A stretch of 64,000 nt of DNA from Calendula officinalis (lineage: Eukaryota; Streptophyta; Magnoliopsida; Asterales; Asteraceae). Below are positions 1 to 11,238 of this stretch, one piece after another (positions within the stretch are counted from its first letter, which is position 1; each line of letters starts with the position of its first letter). A program made the position numbers and the translations under genes. Below the pieces are notes generated by a model. It was not told the origin of the DNA. It searched no databases and saw only the letters and a program-made list of their open reading frames with translations. The stretch spans positions 26,592,208 to 26,656,207 of the forward strand of contig OY970832.1 in assembly GCA_963853835.1 (NCBI GenBank), given 5' to 3'.

Positions 1-660
1 ATGACTAGGTCTCTGTTTCAATTGACGAATGAAATATGGGGGTTTCAATCGTGAATTTCTGTCTCAGACACGATTTTATCCGCCTCAGCAGCAACCACCA
101 ATCAACCAGCAGAGAATCAACATTTTGGTTGCTCAACAAGTTCGATTAAGACTTTCGTCGATATCTATTTGCAGGTATATAGACTTTTTCAATTATTGCA
201 GGGTTTGACTAGTGGGAGTTTGTATAATACAATTCATATTTGGGATATGGGTGATGGTATCTGTACAATTGTTTTAAGAAGTCCTTCGAGTCTTGTAAAA
301 TGAGTAATATGAATTGAGTTGAATCATATCTCAAACAGTATCAATCTCTCCTTTCTCATATAACTGAAATCATTCAATGGGTTACAAATTCCAAATCGGT
401 TAGTTGCAGCCCTGTTAAATAAGAAAATGCATATTGTGTCTTTGGTCCAGGGGCTGTTTTGTTTGGTGAATTGGTGGTTTTGTATGATAATTATTATATA
501 TTTGTGCCAATGTGATCTTGTGGCATACTTGTTTATTAGTTTGGATAATATTATTCATTTATTATCTTGTGTTTGCCACATTAGATCTATGCATTATTGA
601 ATTTTGAAATAATATCTTGTGGTATTTGCATTTTCATATGATAATATACTAATATTATCA
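1..660. other. Unassigned AT-rich region with one exon-like stretch
   Basis: No gene is recognised. Bases about 52-172 read openly on the plus strand as a Gln/Pro-rich peptide ([12 protein letters not shown] region) and end in a CAG|GTATAT donor-like junction, so this could be an exon of a gene or gene fragment entering from the left. No acceptor or family match is visible. The rest is AT-rich with no clear repeat. Confidence 0.2.
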
Positions 661-1686
661 AAATGCTAATATGCTTCCTAAATTGCAAGTACAAGATGAA
701 GACATAATAAAAGCTCTAACTGAAATTTGAGAGAATTTGATGGGAGATTTAAAATTGAAAGATTTTGAAACAACATTGGAGAGAACTCAAGAATTTAACA
801 CACACGACACATATGATGAAAATGCATTTGTAAAGGTAGAAGGTGGCAAAAATGCAAATGCATGAGGTGAAAATGCAAATGCAGAGAAAAATGAAAATGC
901 AAATGCCGGGAAAAAAAAATGAAAATACAGAGACAGAAAAAAGTGAAAATGCAGAGGTAGAAAAAAGTGAAAATGCAGAGGGGGGGAAGAGGCAAGCCAG
1001 ATGTTTGAAAATGTAAATGAAGAAATATATGGAGAAACAATTTAAGAGATGAAGAAAAATCATGAACATGTTACGTAGGAGTGGGAAAAATTGGATGTTG
1101 GTCTAGTTATAAATTAAGTTTGTTATGTACAACTATAAACTAGGTAATTATTGGTTTTTGGTAATACTAATTGCTGATTTTAGGTGGTTGGATGAGTTTT
1201 CGAGGTTGGTTTGTTTTCTTTCTTTTTTTTTTTTTTTTTTTGAACTTATTGGTGGTTAGTTGGTTTTTGATTATATGGAATGATGGATTGTTGTAGAAGT
1301 AATATAGATTGTTATGATTTTGATTTTTTTTTCTTTGTTTTAGTTATGAGATGCAATACAACAAGTGCAGGTACATAAAATTTGATCAAATGGTGATGAT
1401 ACATGAAAAGGTAAACAAAAATAAAAACTGTGAAAAGCTATACGTAATGAAAATGCAAATGCAGCTGTATTATGAAAATAAAAATGCAATTATCATTATT
1501 CAAAACAATTGGTTAAAATTTAAGAGAATGACTAGTTTTAATGAGAATGCAAAAACAATGGCAATATAGAAAATGAAAAATGCAAAAACTAGTGTTTGAA
1601 ACAGAACCAATATTTATAAGTTCAGAGAATAAGTATATAAAATAAAAAGGAGAAATGCAATTGCAAATATGAAAGTGAAAATATAA

Positions 1687-1919
1687 CTTTTTTTGGAAAC
1701 GACAAATGATATCAACGGAAGCCTACTCGCAATTTTCCAGCGAGCACACCGGGTTCGAGCTCCTTTACAGGGCAAACCCAGCCCCCATAGGGATTTCCAG
1801 GGAAAAATCCCCCATATTTGGCACCACAAGAGGTGTTTACAGGATTCGAACTCCAGACCTCATGCCTCATATGGGAGTAAAACCTATGCATCAATCCAGC
1901 TAAGCTAAACATCATTTGC
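1687..1919 (-). mobile_element. tRNA-derived SINE, full length
   Basis: Read on the minus strand, the element starts with a pol III A-box-like TAGCTTAGCTGG (plus-strand 1894-1905) and a B-box-like AGTTCGAATCC (1842-1852). It ends in GTCGTTTCC followed by a short A tail (poly-T at 1688-1694). It is flanked by a perfect 15-bp target-site duplication AAAGTGAAAATATAA at 1672-1686 and 1920-1934. Size (233 bp), internal promoter, A tail and long TSD are diagnostic of a plant SINE. The 3' end resembles Au-type SINEs, though I cannot assign the family firmly. Confidence 0.88.
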
Positions 1920-2112
1920 AAAGTGAAAATATAAATACAAGTACGAAAATACAAATGCATAGGAGTATTTAAAACAGAAACGGAAAGTTAAATTTTAGCT
2001 TACATAAAATAAAAATACAACTGCAGGTATGAAAATGCAAATGCAATTTAGTATTTAAAGCAGAAACATAATGTAAAATTTCAAGGCGTAACTACATAAA
2101 ATAAAAAAGCAA

Positions 2113-2117
2113 CTGGA
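2113..2117. repeat. 5' target-site duplication of the tri-LTR element (CTGGA)
   Basis: CTGGA lies immediately before the first TGTAACG terminus and is repeated exactly at 18092-18096, right after the last TGTTACA terminus. This marks the whole 16-kb block as descending from one insertion. Confidence 0.9.
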
Positions 2118-4115
2118 TGTAACGCCCCGAAAAATATTACTAATTAAATAATATTAATTTAATCGTTATATTTAAATTTAAAAATGAATAATTAGTAAAT
2201 CAATTATACTAAAGTTAGACGGTTCATTATTATTTAGACGTTTAAGCTAGTTGGACACCTTTTAATCTATTGGAATTTTAATTACTATACATTTATAATT
2301 AAATTATACGTCTCGTGATGTTAGACAATTTAATTAGTGTTAGTCGGATTCGTTATTTATATGCTCTCGGGTTTTAATCCGACTTATTTAGATTCGTTGG
2401 GTTAGCTACTTATTGGGTTGGTTTTTATATGAGTTGGGCCGGCCGTGGGCCAAGGCCGACACCCGTTTGTATCCAATTGCGTTAATTATCTAATCCTAAT
2501 AGATGGGTTAATTCTAGCTTCCTTAGTCTCGTTCTTTTTTTTTTTCTCATTCTATGGCAGTCGATCAATAAGTGTAAAGGGCCGATTTCGGTATGCATGC
2601 TTGGCCCAAATTCTCGTGGGTGGGCTACCCAACTTTTAGAAACCGACACCCACAATCGTTTATTACATAAAGCTTAATCACGTGTAAAAACCCCTCAAAC
2701 CCTACACGTTCTCTTCCAGCCGTGATCCAGCATATTATTCTTCCCATTCGTCTTCTTTGCAGCCGATTGGAAGGATCATTGAACACTCGCCCAATCGATT
2801 ATAATCTGAACGTGATCGAGTCGTGTGGTAAGCACCGGTCTACGTCCTTCTTTCATTCATCCTTGCTCATATTTGTTCTATAATGTTTGTATCTAATTGA
2901 AGGATCGAACAGAAGATTAACGGGAGTGTCGAACCGGTGTGGTGACCAAGTGCTACTCGGGTTCAAGCTGATCGGTAACTGTACTGTTTGAAGATCGGTG
3001 TGGCACGAGTGATTGGCGAAGCAAGCGGAATTCTGAACCATAAGTACTACTCGAGTCGGTAGTCTCTTGTTCCCTCATCGTTTCGTTAATTCTAATACTG
3101 TGTTGTGATTCTTAGCTTTGATCAATTATATCGGGACTAGTAGGGCTGCGATCTCAGTAACTAATACGAGCCTCGGGTGGTCTCGGTGGATTGGGGTTAC
3201 TTGATTTAAATCGTTTCTTTATAAAACAAAACGGGAATTTATAATCGGAAGGGAACCGAACCCGTAGGGTTCTCGGTTCCCCAATCAAGAGACTTTTACG
3301 AGTCAATGTTAGAAATCAACCATAACTTAGGAAACCAACTTTTTCAAACTGTCGGTAGTCATCTAGGAGCTTTCGGGTTTCCTTTCCGGGTTGAGTCGAC
3401 TTGTTATATCGTTTTTTTTAAAACACTGTTTTCGGGCAGAATCTACCTTCTGTTCGCAACCGTTTTTGAAGTGCTTGGATCAATCTTTTGGACTTTTGGC
3501 CCGTGAAGGGACCTTGTTTTCTGAGTTAGCTTTTCAATGCCGCAACCCTCTCGTCAATCCGAATTACGGTTTAAAAGTTATAGTCAATTTAGTATGCTGC
3601 TGTTAGGAAGATGACCTGTGCAGCATGTCTGTCTTGCATCACTGTTTTGAGACACTTAGAGGCTGTTTTGGCCAGTGACCGTCTCACAGTAAATTGTAGT
3701 TCTGATTGTCTTCTAGCCATGGTAAAAAGATGGGATAAATCTAATGCACATTTTAAGAGTTATAGCAGTTTCCGTGAGACCGACGGGTGCTGCCAGTTTT
3801 CTAAATTGAGTCCTTAGAACGGATTGTAATTCGGGTGTCATTTTTATGCTTTTAGGATCATCTAGGAATAATCGAGCAGCGCCTTAGAGTATTGAGGATC
3901 CTTTGGAGCTTACGTTTCTCGAGGTGAGTATTCTCACCGTGTATTCAGTTTTAACGTTATACATGCATGACTTACGTGTTACATTACTTGCACCATATTT
4001 GCTATCTGAGTTATCTGTTATCTGAGTTATCTGTGATCTAGCATCTTGTGTTCTGAGTTTCTGAGTTCTGAGTTTCTGAGTTTTGAGTTAAACATTAAAC
4101 ATAATATATCTGACT

Positions 4116-4212
4116 TGACACCGAAGAGCACTGGTGTCAGACGTTTTGACTTGGCACCGAAGAGTACTGGTGCCAGGCCTTTTGACTCAACACCGAAGAG
4201 TACAGGTGTTGA
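4116..4212 (+). promoter_or_regulatory. Three tandem hairpins upstream of the LTR TATA box (copy 1)
   Basis: Three units of about 36 bp each form a perfect stem with a 10-nt loop. They are TGACACC/GGTGTCA (4116-4139), TGGCACC/GGTGCCA (4152-4175) and TCAACACC/GGTGTTGA (4187-4212). The loops are GAAGAGCACT, GAAGAGTACT and GAAGAGTACA. The differing stem positions change on both arms together. The cluster ends about 55 bp before TATATAAA. The same cluster is at 10992-11088 and 17534-17630. Confidence 0.85.
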
Positions 4213-4266
4213 GGTGGTGTGAGGCGGGTCGAGGTTGATCTCTCGCCCCAAGTCACACTAGCGCGC

Positions 4267-4274
4267 TATATAAA
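4267..4274 (+). promoter_or_regulatory. Candidate LTR TATA box, copy 1
   Basis: TATATAAA follows a GC-rich GCGCGC stretch about 400 bp before the LTR end. Copy 2 has the same box at 11143-11150. Copy 3 reads TATTTAAA at 17685-17692. Confidence 0.55.
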
Positions 4275-4676
4275 TTAAAATCTGAGTAATAAAATCTGAG
4301 AAATAAATCTGAGTAATTAATCGAGTAGATTCTGAGTAGGAGTACACCGATGTGCCCTCATGTGTTGTATGTTATGATTGTTTGCATTTTGAGAATTATT
4401 CACTCAGCTTCCCCAGCTGACCCAAACTTTCCCCCACATTGTTTCAGGTACCAGCAAAGGAAAGGAGAAGGTGGACGGTTGACCGCTGTATCTTTTCATT
4501 ACTGATGTGGACATCATTTAATATTTTAAAACACTTTACTTTATCTTAACTATTTCCGCAATAAATACGTTTTAAATGTTAAATATTAATATCTGAGATT
4601 TATTTATAGGACCTTTTGATTATAATTTTGTTTTCAAAAATTTTAAAAATCTTGTAAATTTTAGGGTGTTAAAAGT

Positions 4677-4688
4677 TGGTATCAGAGC
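4677..4688 (+). other. Primer-binding site, tRNA-iMet
   Basis: TGGTATCAGAGC is complementary to the 3' end of plant initiator tRNA-Met and starts 3 bp after LTR copy 1. It is the only PBS in the block, because the equivalent site after LTR copy 2 is deleted. Confidence 0.9.
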
Positions 4689-6567
4689 TCTGACTTGAGG
4701 GATTTGGGTTCGCAAGGGGCGAATTCAAACTCAAGTTTGAGTCTCGAGTTTTAAAACGCGAACTGAGTAAAATATTTTCTGAGAAAAGTTTCCACATCAA
4801 GCATACAGCATGTCACGTCGACCTCTCTCTTTTTCCCATTGCTGGTAATATTTAACAGTTTTTATTTATCTGAGATGTATGTTGTATTCTGAGTATGGAT
4901 GAGTAGAGTAGTCTGAGATTTTTGTGTTTATTTTCTAAGTATATTTTTCCGAATGTTGTTTCTGATTACATCTGTGAAATAACCCCCAAAAGTTATAATA
5001 ACATACGAAAATTACATATGAATAGTACGATTAAATACTATGTATATATAGATATACGAATGCGAGGTTTGATAATTTTGAGTATAATTTAGAGCATAAT
5101 TCTGAGTAAAATTCTGAGTTTAATTCCCAGTGCTTAATATATTTATGCATATATAAATACGCATACTAGAGGAATCATAAATTTTAATGAGAATAATAAA
5201 AGTTTCCAATTTAGAGGAACACCTAATAGAGTTGAAATGAGATTTTATAATTCTGAGAAATTTTAACCAAAAGTGTGATGAAGGAATAACCATTTGTAAT
5301 ATAAAATTCATAAATTATCAAATGAGAAACATGCTTGAGTAAATGAGAAATGGAGAAGTTCCTAATATTAAAGAGAGGTAATAAATTTTTGAAACTCGGA
5401 AAATATTAAAAGTTTTTCATTCGAAGAAAACACTTTATAGAAAGAGTTATTGAAGCTAGTAAATCAGAGATTAATAAATATTTAAATGAGGGTTTACCAA
5501 GTTGTGTAAGGAGAAAGTATTTATTCAAGAAAATGAAAAATAATTGCATTCAAGCTAAACGAGGAGATATCGAACTAAATTTTTGAGAAATACGTTTAAT
5601 GAGATAATAAAATGAGTATTGCATAATGAGAAGATATTGAATCAAGATTAAGCAGCCAGAAGATACAGTAATATGGAATTCCAAATTTGTGTAATAATCT
5701 ATAGAATGCATTAAAGAGAATTATTGAATAATGTTAAAAGAGAAGTGATTATATTAAACTTACTAAAAAAAAAAAAATCGCGAATACCATGAGTTGTAAT
5801 TGAGAAAATTTCAGGTTGGAAAGTCAACAGATTAATATTTATTTAAGAATCATTAAATTGAAATAAAATGAGAAAACATTATGAGTAAGTGGTTTAAATA
5901 GTTGGGTGCAAGACGTCGTGTGAATAACGAGTTCAGCGAGAGGTTGTTAAGTTAACGCAGAGCTAATAAACGAACTATATAAGCTTATTAGAATAATTAA
6001 CCGAGAATGTTGAACTAGAAAATATTAATTTTCGCTCGAGACGGCAATAAATCGGATAAAATTTTGAGAAAGAGTAAATGTTATTCATGGGAAATGACAA
6101 ATGAGACAACTAAGAGTAGAAGATAAAACGATATTCGTATTGTGAAAGTAACAAAGTGGAAATATTTCTATGAATCTGAGTTATCCGAGTATCGCGTATA
6201 AGACTAAATATACGCATGATTTCTGAGTAATGTTTATGAGGTTTTGAGTAACCACAGCCGAGTGCATATCTGTATTTATCAGATATTGAGAGTAAACATT
6301 TCTTTCTTTTGAGTGTGATTTGTTTGTGGATATTTTTTTTATGAGGGAAGTTGTGAACTTTGGGATTGACTCGTGACCAAACAAAAGCATGTGTCGAAAG
6401 TAATAGAGGGCCCCTATTAACGTACACACAGGACTTTTTGTTGGTTAGGGGGAAATTTTGAAGGGAACGATGGACCAATGCTTGTTATTGTGAATTTAGT
6501 ATGTGTATCCTAATTGTTGGTGTGACTACATACTTGCTTGTTTATTTTGGTAGACAATACTAGTTCC

Positions 6568-6604
6568 AAACTCGAGGACGAGTTTTCTCCAAGTGGAGTT
6601 GAGT
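6568..6604 (+). other. Internal PPT-leader-like motif with hairpin
   Basis: AAACTCG-AGGA-CGAGTTT is a 7-bp perfect stem with a 4-nt loop, followed after 5 nt by AAGTGGAGTTGAGT. The order matches the motif that directly precedes LTRs 2 and 3, except that the stem differs on both arms and no LTR follows. Confidence 0.6.
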
Positions 6605-8956
6605 AGGGGTAAAAAGGAAAATTGTCAAGAAATAATTATCATTAATTATTATTTATAAATATTATGAGCATGATGCTTATGCAGAGAGATTTTGTTGGTA
6701 TGAATTTAAAGTGCGAAATCTAGATACATATAATTGATCAAATAAAATATAAGAGTAACTATCAAATCAAGCAGTTGAGAATAATTAAATTTATTCTATG
6801 GGTAGTTATAGAGTTTACAACAAAATGATGGATTGGGTTTACTGGAGAAATTAACAAATCAAGTTAATTGGGTTGAATGAATATCGTGCAAAAGGGAAGT
6901 AGTAATACTACAATTATATACAAAATAAGACAGTATACTTATTCTTCGGTGGTTATAAATGTGATAATGAGAAATCATGAAATTAAAGTGATGAGAACTT
7001 ATTAATGGGTCGAATATGAGAAAACTGCTACAATGAAATTTTGAGGAAAATGAGTTAGAATGAGATCGGTAATTTGCTGGTAATGAGTTATTACTAAAAC
7101 GAGCTAAATGATAAAATTTTATTTTGATTAATTAGGGAGTAATTTTGAGTTATAAGAAATTTACAACTCGAGTCACATAAGCAACTTAATAAAATGAGTC
7201 AAAAGAGAAAAATATTAAATTAACGGGAAGTTTTATTCAAATTTTAGAAGTATTATAAAGTGTTATGAGTTTTGAGGTATTATAAAAATTATATGAGAAA
7301 ACTCTATTTATGAATAATTATTAAACTTGAGATGAGAACAACTATTCAATAAATTGATATTGAACTTAGGAGAAATTTCGAAAAGACGAGAATGTACTGA
7401 ATTGATGAACCATGAGTAAACCGTAAGATTTAGAATAAAGTGTAACTGCGAATTGAGTAAATGAGAACTAAGGAATTAATTCGTAATTTGAGTAACGAGA
7501 AATCATTATAAATAAGAGTATGAAATTTAATTGGAATTTTAGTGGGTAACATGAAATTAATGAGTAGATATGGTCAAAATAATTAAGAGTCATTTTATAT
7601 TGTGTAAAATCAGTGAAACGGTCTATTGAAGGATCGTTAAACTATATGAATGAGAAAACATCTATTAAAAATATTATCGAGAAACCACTAAAGGTAATAG
7701 AATGAGAACCTAGTAAAGGGAATTAAATGACAAGATCGTCAATTTGAGCTATTTAAAGGGTTATCAACATCGGTAATATGCAAACCTAATAGAGTAAGGT
7801 AACAATATAATGTTAAAGAAGGGTTATTTTGAGAACCAATAAAACGGTTGAGAGAGAGTATATCATTCCAAGTATTATAAGTTGGTAAACTGGAACACGC
7901 GAGTAGTAATAAGAATGAGTAAAAATGTGATTTATACCTAATGCTATTACTTGTAAATATTATTACCTTATGAGTTTTTACTGAGTTAGAGTTTTGGATT
8001 TGCTTCTGAGTTAAGATTTATGAGTTTGCTCCTGAGTTATACATTTCTGAGTTATACTCCTGAGATATGTTTTGAGTTATTTCTGAGTGGGACTTCTGAG
8101 TTATACTTCCAGATCATATTTTGGAGTTATATACCTGAGTATATGAGAATTCTGTGTGATATGTATATTCTTTGTGATTATTTGCATGGTTTTTATATTA
8201 ATTGATAATGGTGTAAACCGCTAAATTATTTATTATGCTGTTAACAAACTGTTGACCCATAGAGTAGAGGACCTTCCGAGTCTTTTGGTGAAAAAAAAAA
8301 TAGTCGATAATGAATGAGAAAACCTGGTGCTAAAATGTGTAAGTGGTCATTTGATGGAGTTGTGCGGGAAGAAAATTTTTCCATAAAAACTTGTTATCGT
8401 CATGAGAGATCCGAGTGTGATTGTGCAAATGGTTTGGATGACCTGGTACTACGCTGAGCATCTGGTATCGTCAACAAATCAATAGTAAATTTCTAAGTGG
8501 AGTTGAATCGGTGATTCAACGCGACGTTAATCGCTGAGTGCAACAACTGTATCCGAATGCGAGAGCAAGAAGACGCCTTCAGTAGAGTATCGTGGTATAT
8601 TTTATGCTCATTATCAACATTTTCTTTGCATACTGAGATCCATAGTGAGCATCCTGACCTTATTTCTTTTAGCCTTATCGTTTTGCATCACTAGGGGCGG
8701 ATAATTGTATGAGCACTTACGTGTCTGGAGTTCATTTCCTATTAAGTAAATTCACCATGAAGAGCTTCTTTCTATTCATAAGTTTATCGTTTTTATTCTT
8801 CTTTTCCAATTGAGTATGCATGTCGTAGGTCACCCTGATGAATTTCCTTTTCATTCTTAACCTTATCATTTTGTTTTTCCTCTATTGCGGATGTGTGTCG
8901 TTGAAGAGCCTGTGATTGAGACTTAGAATTTCTACCCTGAGCTCCTTCTGAGCCAT

Positions 8957-8994
8957 GACTTCGGGGACGAAGTCTGTTTCAAGTGGAGTTGAGT
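8957..8994 (+). other. PPT region and hairpin before LTR copy 2
   Basis: GACTTCG-GGGA-CGAAGTC forms a 7-bp stem with a GNRA-type loop. It is followed by AAGTGGAGTTGAGT, which abuts TGTAACG at 8995. The same sequence precedes LTR copy 3 at about 15501-15538. Purine-rich AAGTGGAG is the plausible polypurine tract. Confidence 0.65.
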
Positions 8995-11238
8995 TGTAAC
9001 GCCCCGAAAAATATTACTAATTAAATAATATTAATTTAATCGTTATATTTAAATTTAAAAATGAATAATTAGTAAATCAATTATACTAAAGTTAGACGGT
9101 TCATTATTATTTAGACGTTTAAGCTAGTTGGACACCTTTTAATCTATTGGACTTTTAATTACTATACATTTATAATTAAATTATACGTCTCGTGATATTA
9201 GACAATTTAATTAGTGTTAGTCGGATTCGTTATTTATATGCTCTCGGGTTTTAATCCGACTTATTTAGATTCGTTGGGTTAGCTACTTATTGGGTTGGTT
9301 TTTATATGAGTTGGGCCGGCCGTCGGCCAAGGCCGACACCCGTTTGTATCCAATTGCGTTAATTATCTAATCCTAATAGATGGGTTAATTCTAGCTTCCT
9401 TAGTCTCGTTCTTTTTTTTTTCTCATTCTATGGCAGTCGATCAATAAGTGTAAAGGGCCGATTTCGGTATGCATGCTTGGCCCAAATTCTCATGGGTGGG
9501 CTACCCAACTTTTAGAAACCGACACCCACAATCGTTTATTACATAAAGCTTAATCACGTGTAAAACCCCCTCAAACCCTACACGTTCTCTTCCAGCCGTG
9601 ATCCAGCATATTATTCTTCCCATTCGTCTTCTTTGCAGCCGATTGGAAGGATCATTGAACACTCGCCCAATCGATTATAATCTGAACGTGATCGAGTCGT
9701 GTGGTAAGCACCGGTCTACGTCCTTCTTTCATTCATCCTTGCTCATACTTGTTCTATAATGTTTGTATCTAATTGAAGGATCGAACAGAAGATTAACGGG
9801 AGTGTCGAACCGGTGTGGTGACCAAGTGCTACTCGGGTTCAAGCTGATCGGTAACTGTACTGTTTGAAGATCGGTGTGGCACGAGTGATTGGCGAAGCAA
9901 GCGGAATTCTGAACCATAAGTACTACTCGAGTCGGTAGTCTCTTGTTCCCTCATCGTTTCGTTAATTCTAATACTGTGTTGTGATTCTTATCTTTGATCA
10001 ATTATATCGGGACTAGTAGGGCTGCGATCTCAGTAACTAATACGAGCCTCGGGTGGTCTCGGTGGATTGGGGTTACTTGATTTAAATCGTTTCTTTATAA
10101 AACAAAACGGGAATTTATAATCGGAAGGGAACCGAACCCGTAGGGTTCTCGGTTCCCCAATCAAGAGACTTTTACGAGTCAATGTTAGAAATCAACCATA
10201 ACTTAGGAAACCAACTTTTTCAAACTGTCGGTAGTCATCTAGGAGCTTTCGGGTTTCCTTTCCGGGTTGAGTCGACTTGTTATATCGTTTTTTTTTAAAA
10301 CACTGTTTTCGGGCAGAATCTACCTTCTGTTCGCAACCGTTTTTGAAGTGCTTGGATCAATCTTTTGGACTTTTGGCCCGTGCTGGGACCTTTTTTTCTG
10401 AGTTAGCTTTTCAATGCCGCAACCCTCTCGTCAATCCGAATTACGGTTTAAAAGTTATAGTCAATTTAGTATGCAGCTGTTAGGAAGATGACCTGTGCAG
10501 TATGTCTGTCTTGCATCACTGTTTTGAGACACTTAGAGACTGTTTTGGCCAGTGACCGTCTCACAGTAAATTGTAGTTCTGATTGTCTTCTAGCCATGGT
10601 AAAAAGATGGGATAAATCTACTGCACATTTTAAGAGTTATAGCAGTTTCCGTGAGACCGACGGGTGCTGCCAGTTTTCTAAATTGAGTCCTTAGAACGGA
10701 TTGTAATTCGGGTGTCATTTTTATGCTATAGGATCATCTAGGAATAACCGAGCAGCACCTTAGAGTATTGAGGATCCTTTGGAGCTTACGTTTCTCGAGG
10801 TGAGTATTCTCACCGTGTATTCAGTTTTAACGTTATACATGCATGACTTACGTGTTACATTACTTGCACCATATTTGCTATCTGAGTTATCTGTTATCTG
10901 AGTTATCTGTGATCTAGCATCTTGTGTTCTGAGTTTCTGAGTTCTGAGTTTCTGAGTTTTGAGTTAAACATTAAACATAATATATCTGACTTGACACCGA
11001 AGAGCACTGGTGTCAGACGTTTTGACTTGGCACCGAAGAGTACTGGTGCCAGGCCTTTTGACTCAACACCGAAGAGTACAGGTGTTGAGGTGGTGTGAGG
11101 CGGGTCGAGGTTGATCTCTCGCCCCAAGTCACACTAGCGCGCTATATAAATTAAAATCTGAGTAATAAAATCTGAGAAATAAATCTGAGTAATTAATCGA
11201 GTAGATTCTGAGTAGGAGTACACCGATGTGCCCTCATG
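8995..11238 (+). repeat. LTR copy 2, 3'-truncated
   Basis: Matches copy 1 from TGTAACG to CCCTCATG, then jumps to GGTTCGCAAGG of the internal leader. Compared with unit 1 this is a 344-bp deletion removing the last about 310 bp of the LTR and the whole PBS. The junction shows TG microhomology (4361-4362 versus 4705-4706 in unit 1). Confidence 0.9.

Larger units (their letters stand above)
660..2117. repeat. Degenerate ATGCAAATGC repeat field, left part
   Basis: The stretch is dominated by imperfect copies of GAAAATGCAAATGCA. From about 1.4 kb they are embedded in longer units of roughly 90-130 bp containing TATTTAAAACAGAAAC, AAATTTCA and CATAAAATAAAAATGCAA. The field resumes directly after the large LTR element at 18,097, so it was one array before that insertion. 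Open frames here are low-complexity and not coding. Confidence 0.7.
2118..4673 (+). repeat. LTR copy 1 (2556 bp)
   Basis: Begins TGTAACGCCCCG and ends TGTTAAA, a C-to-A change from the TGTTACA seen in copy 3. A TATATAAA box at 4267-4274 probably marks the U3/R boundary, leaving about 380 bp of R-U5. Three covarying hairpins lie just upstream of the TATA box. Small open frames in the LTR are conserved between copies only because the copies are recent. Confidence 0.92.
4689..8994 (+). other. Non-coding internal domain, unit 1
   Basis: About 4.3 kb of very AT-rich sequence dense in TGAG, TGAGAA and TGAGTAA motifs, which put stops in all frames. No gag-pol motif was found by eye. A second copy of the PPT-like leader lies in the middle (6568-6604) and another weaker one at 8497-8508. 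This suggests the domain is a composite of at least two retroelement 3' ends, or an internally duplicated remnant. Confidence 0.75.

Noticed and set aside
749..1069. Minus-strand open frame of 106 codons, Phe/Cys/Ile-rich
   Set aside because: Translation of the degenerate ATGCAAATGC repeat on the opposite strand; no domain and extreme composition.
4027..4251. 74-codon minus-strand frame with TPVLFGVESK-type repeats, present in all three LTRs
   Set aside because: The periodic peptide simply reflects the three tandem hairpins in the LTR; conservation follows from recent copying.
6110..6478. 122-codon minus-strand frame in the retrotransposon interior, repeated at 12653
   Set aside because: Antisense to the element, no recognisable motif and no retroviral domain; repetition is due to the duplicated unit.
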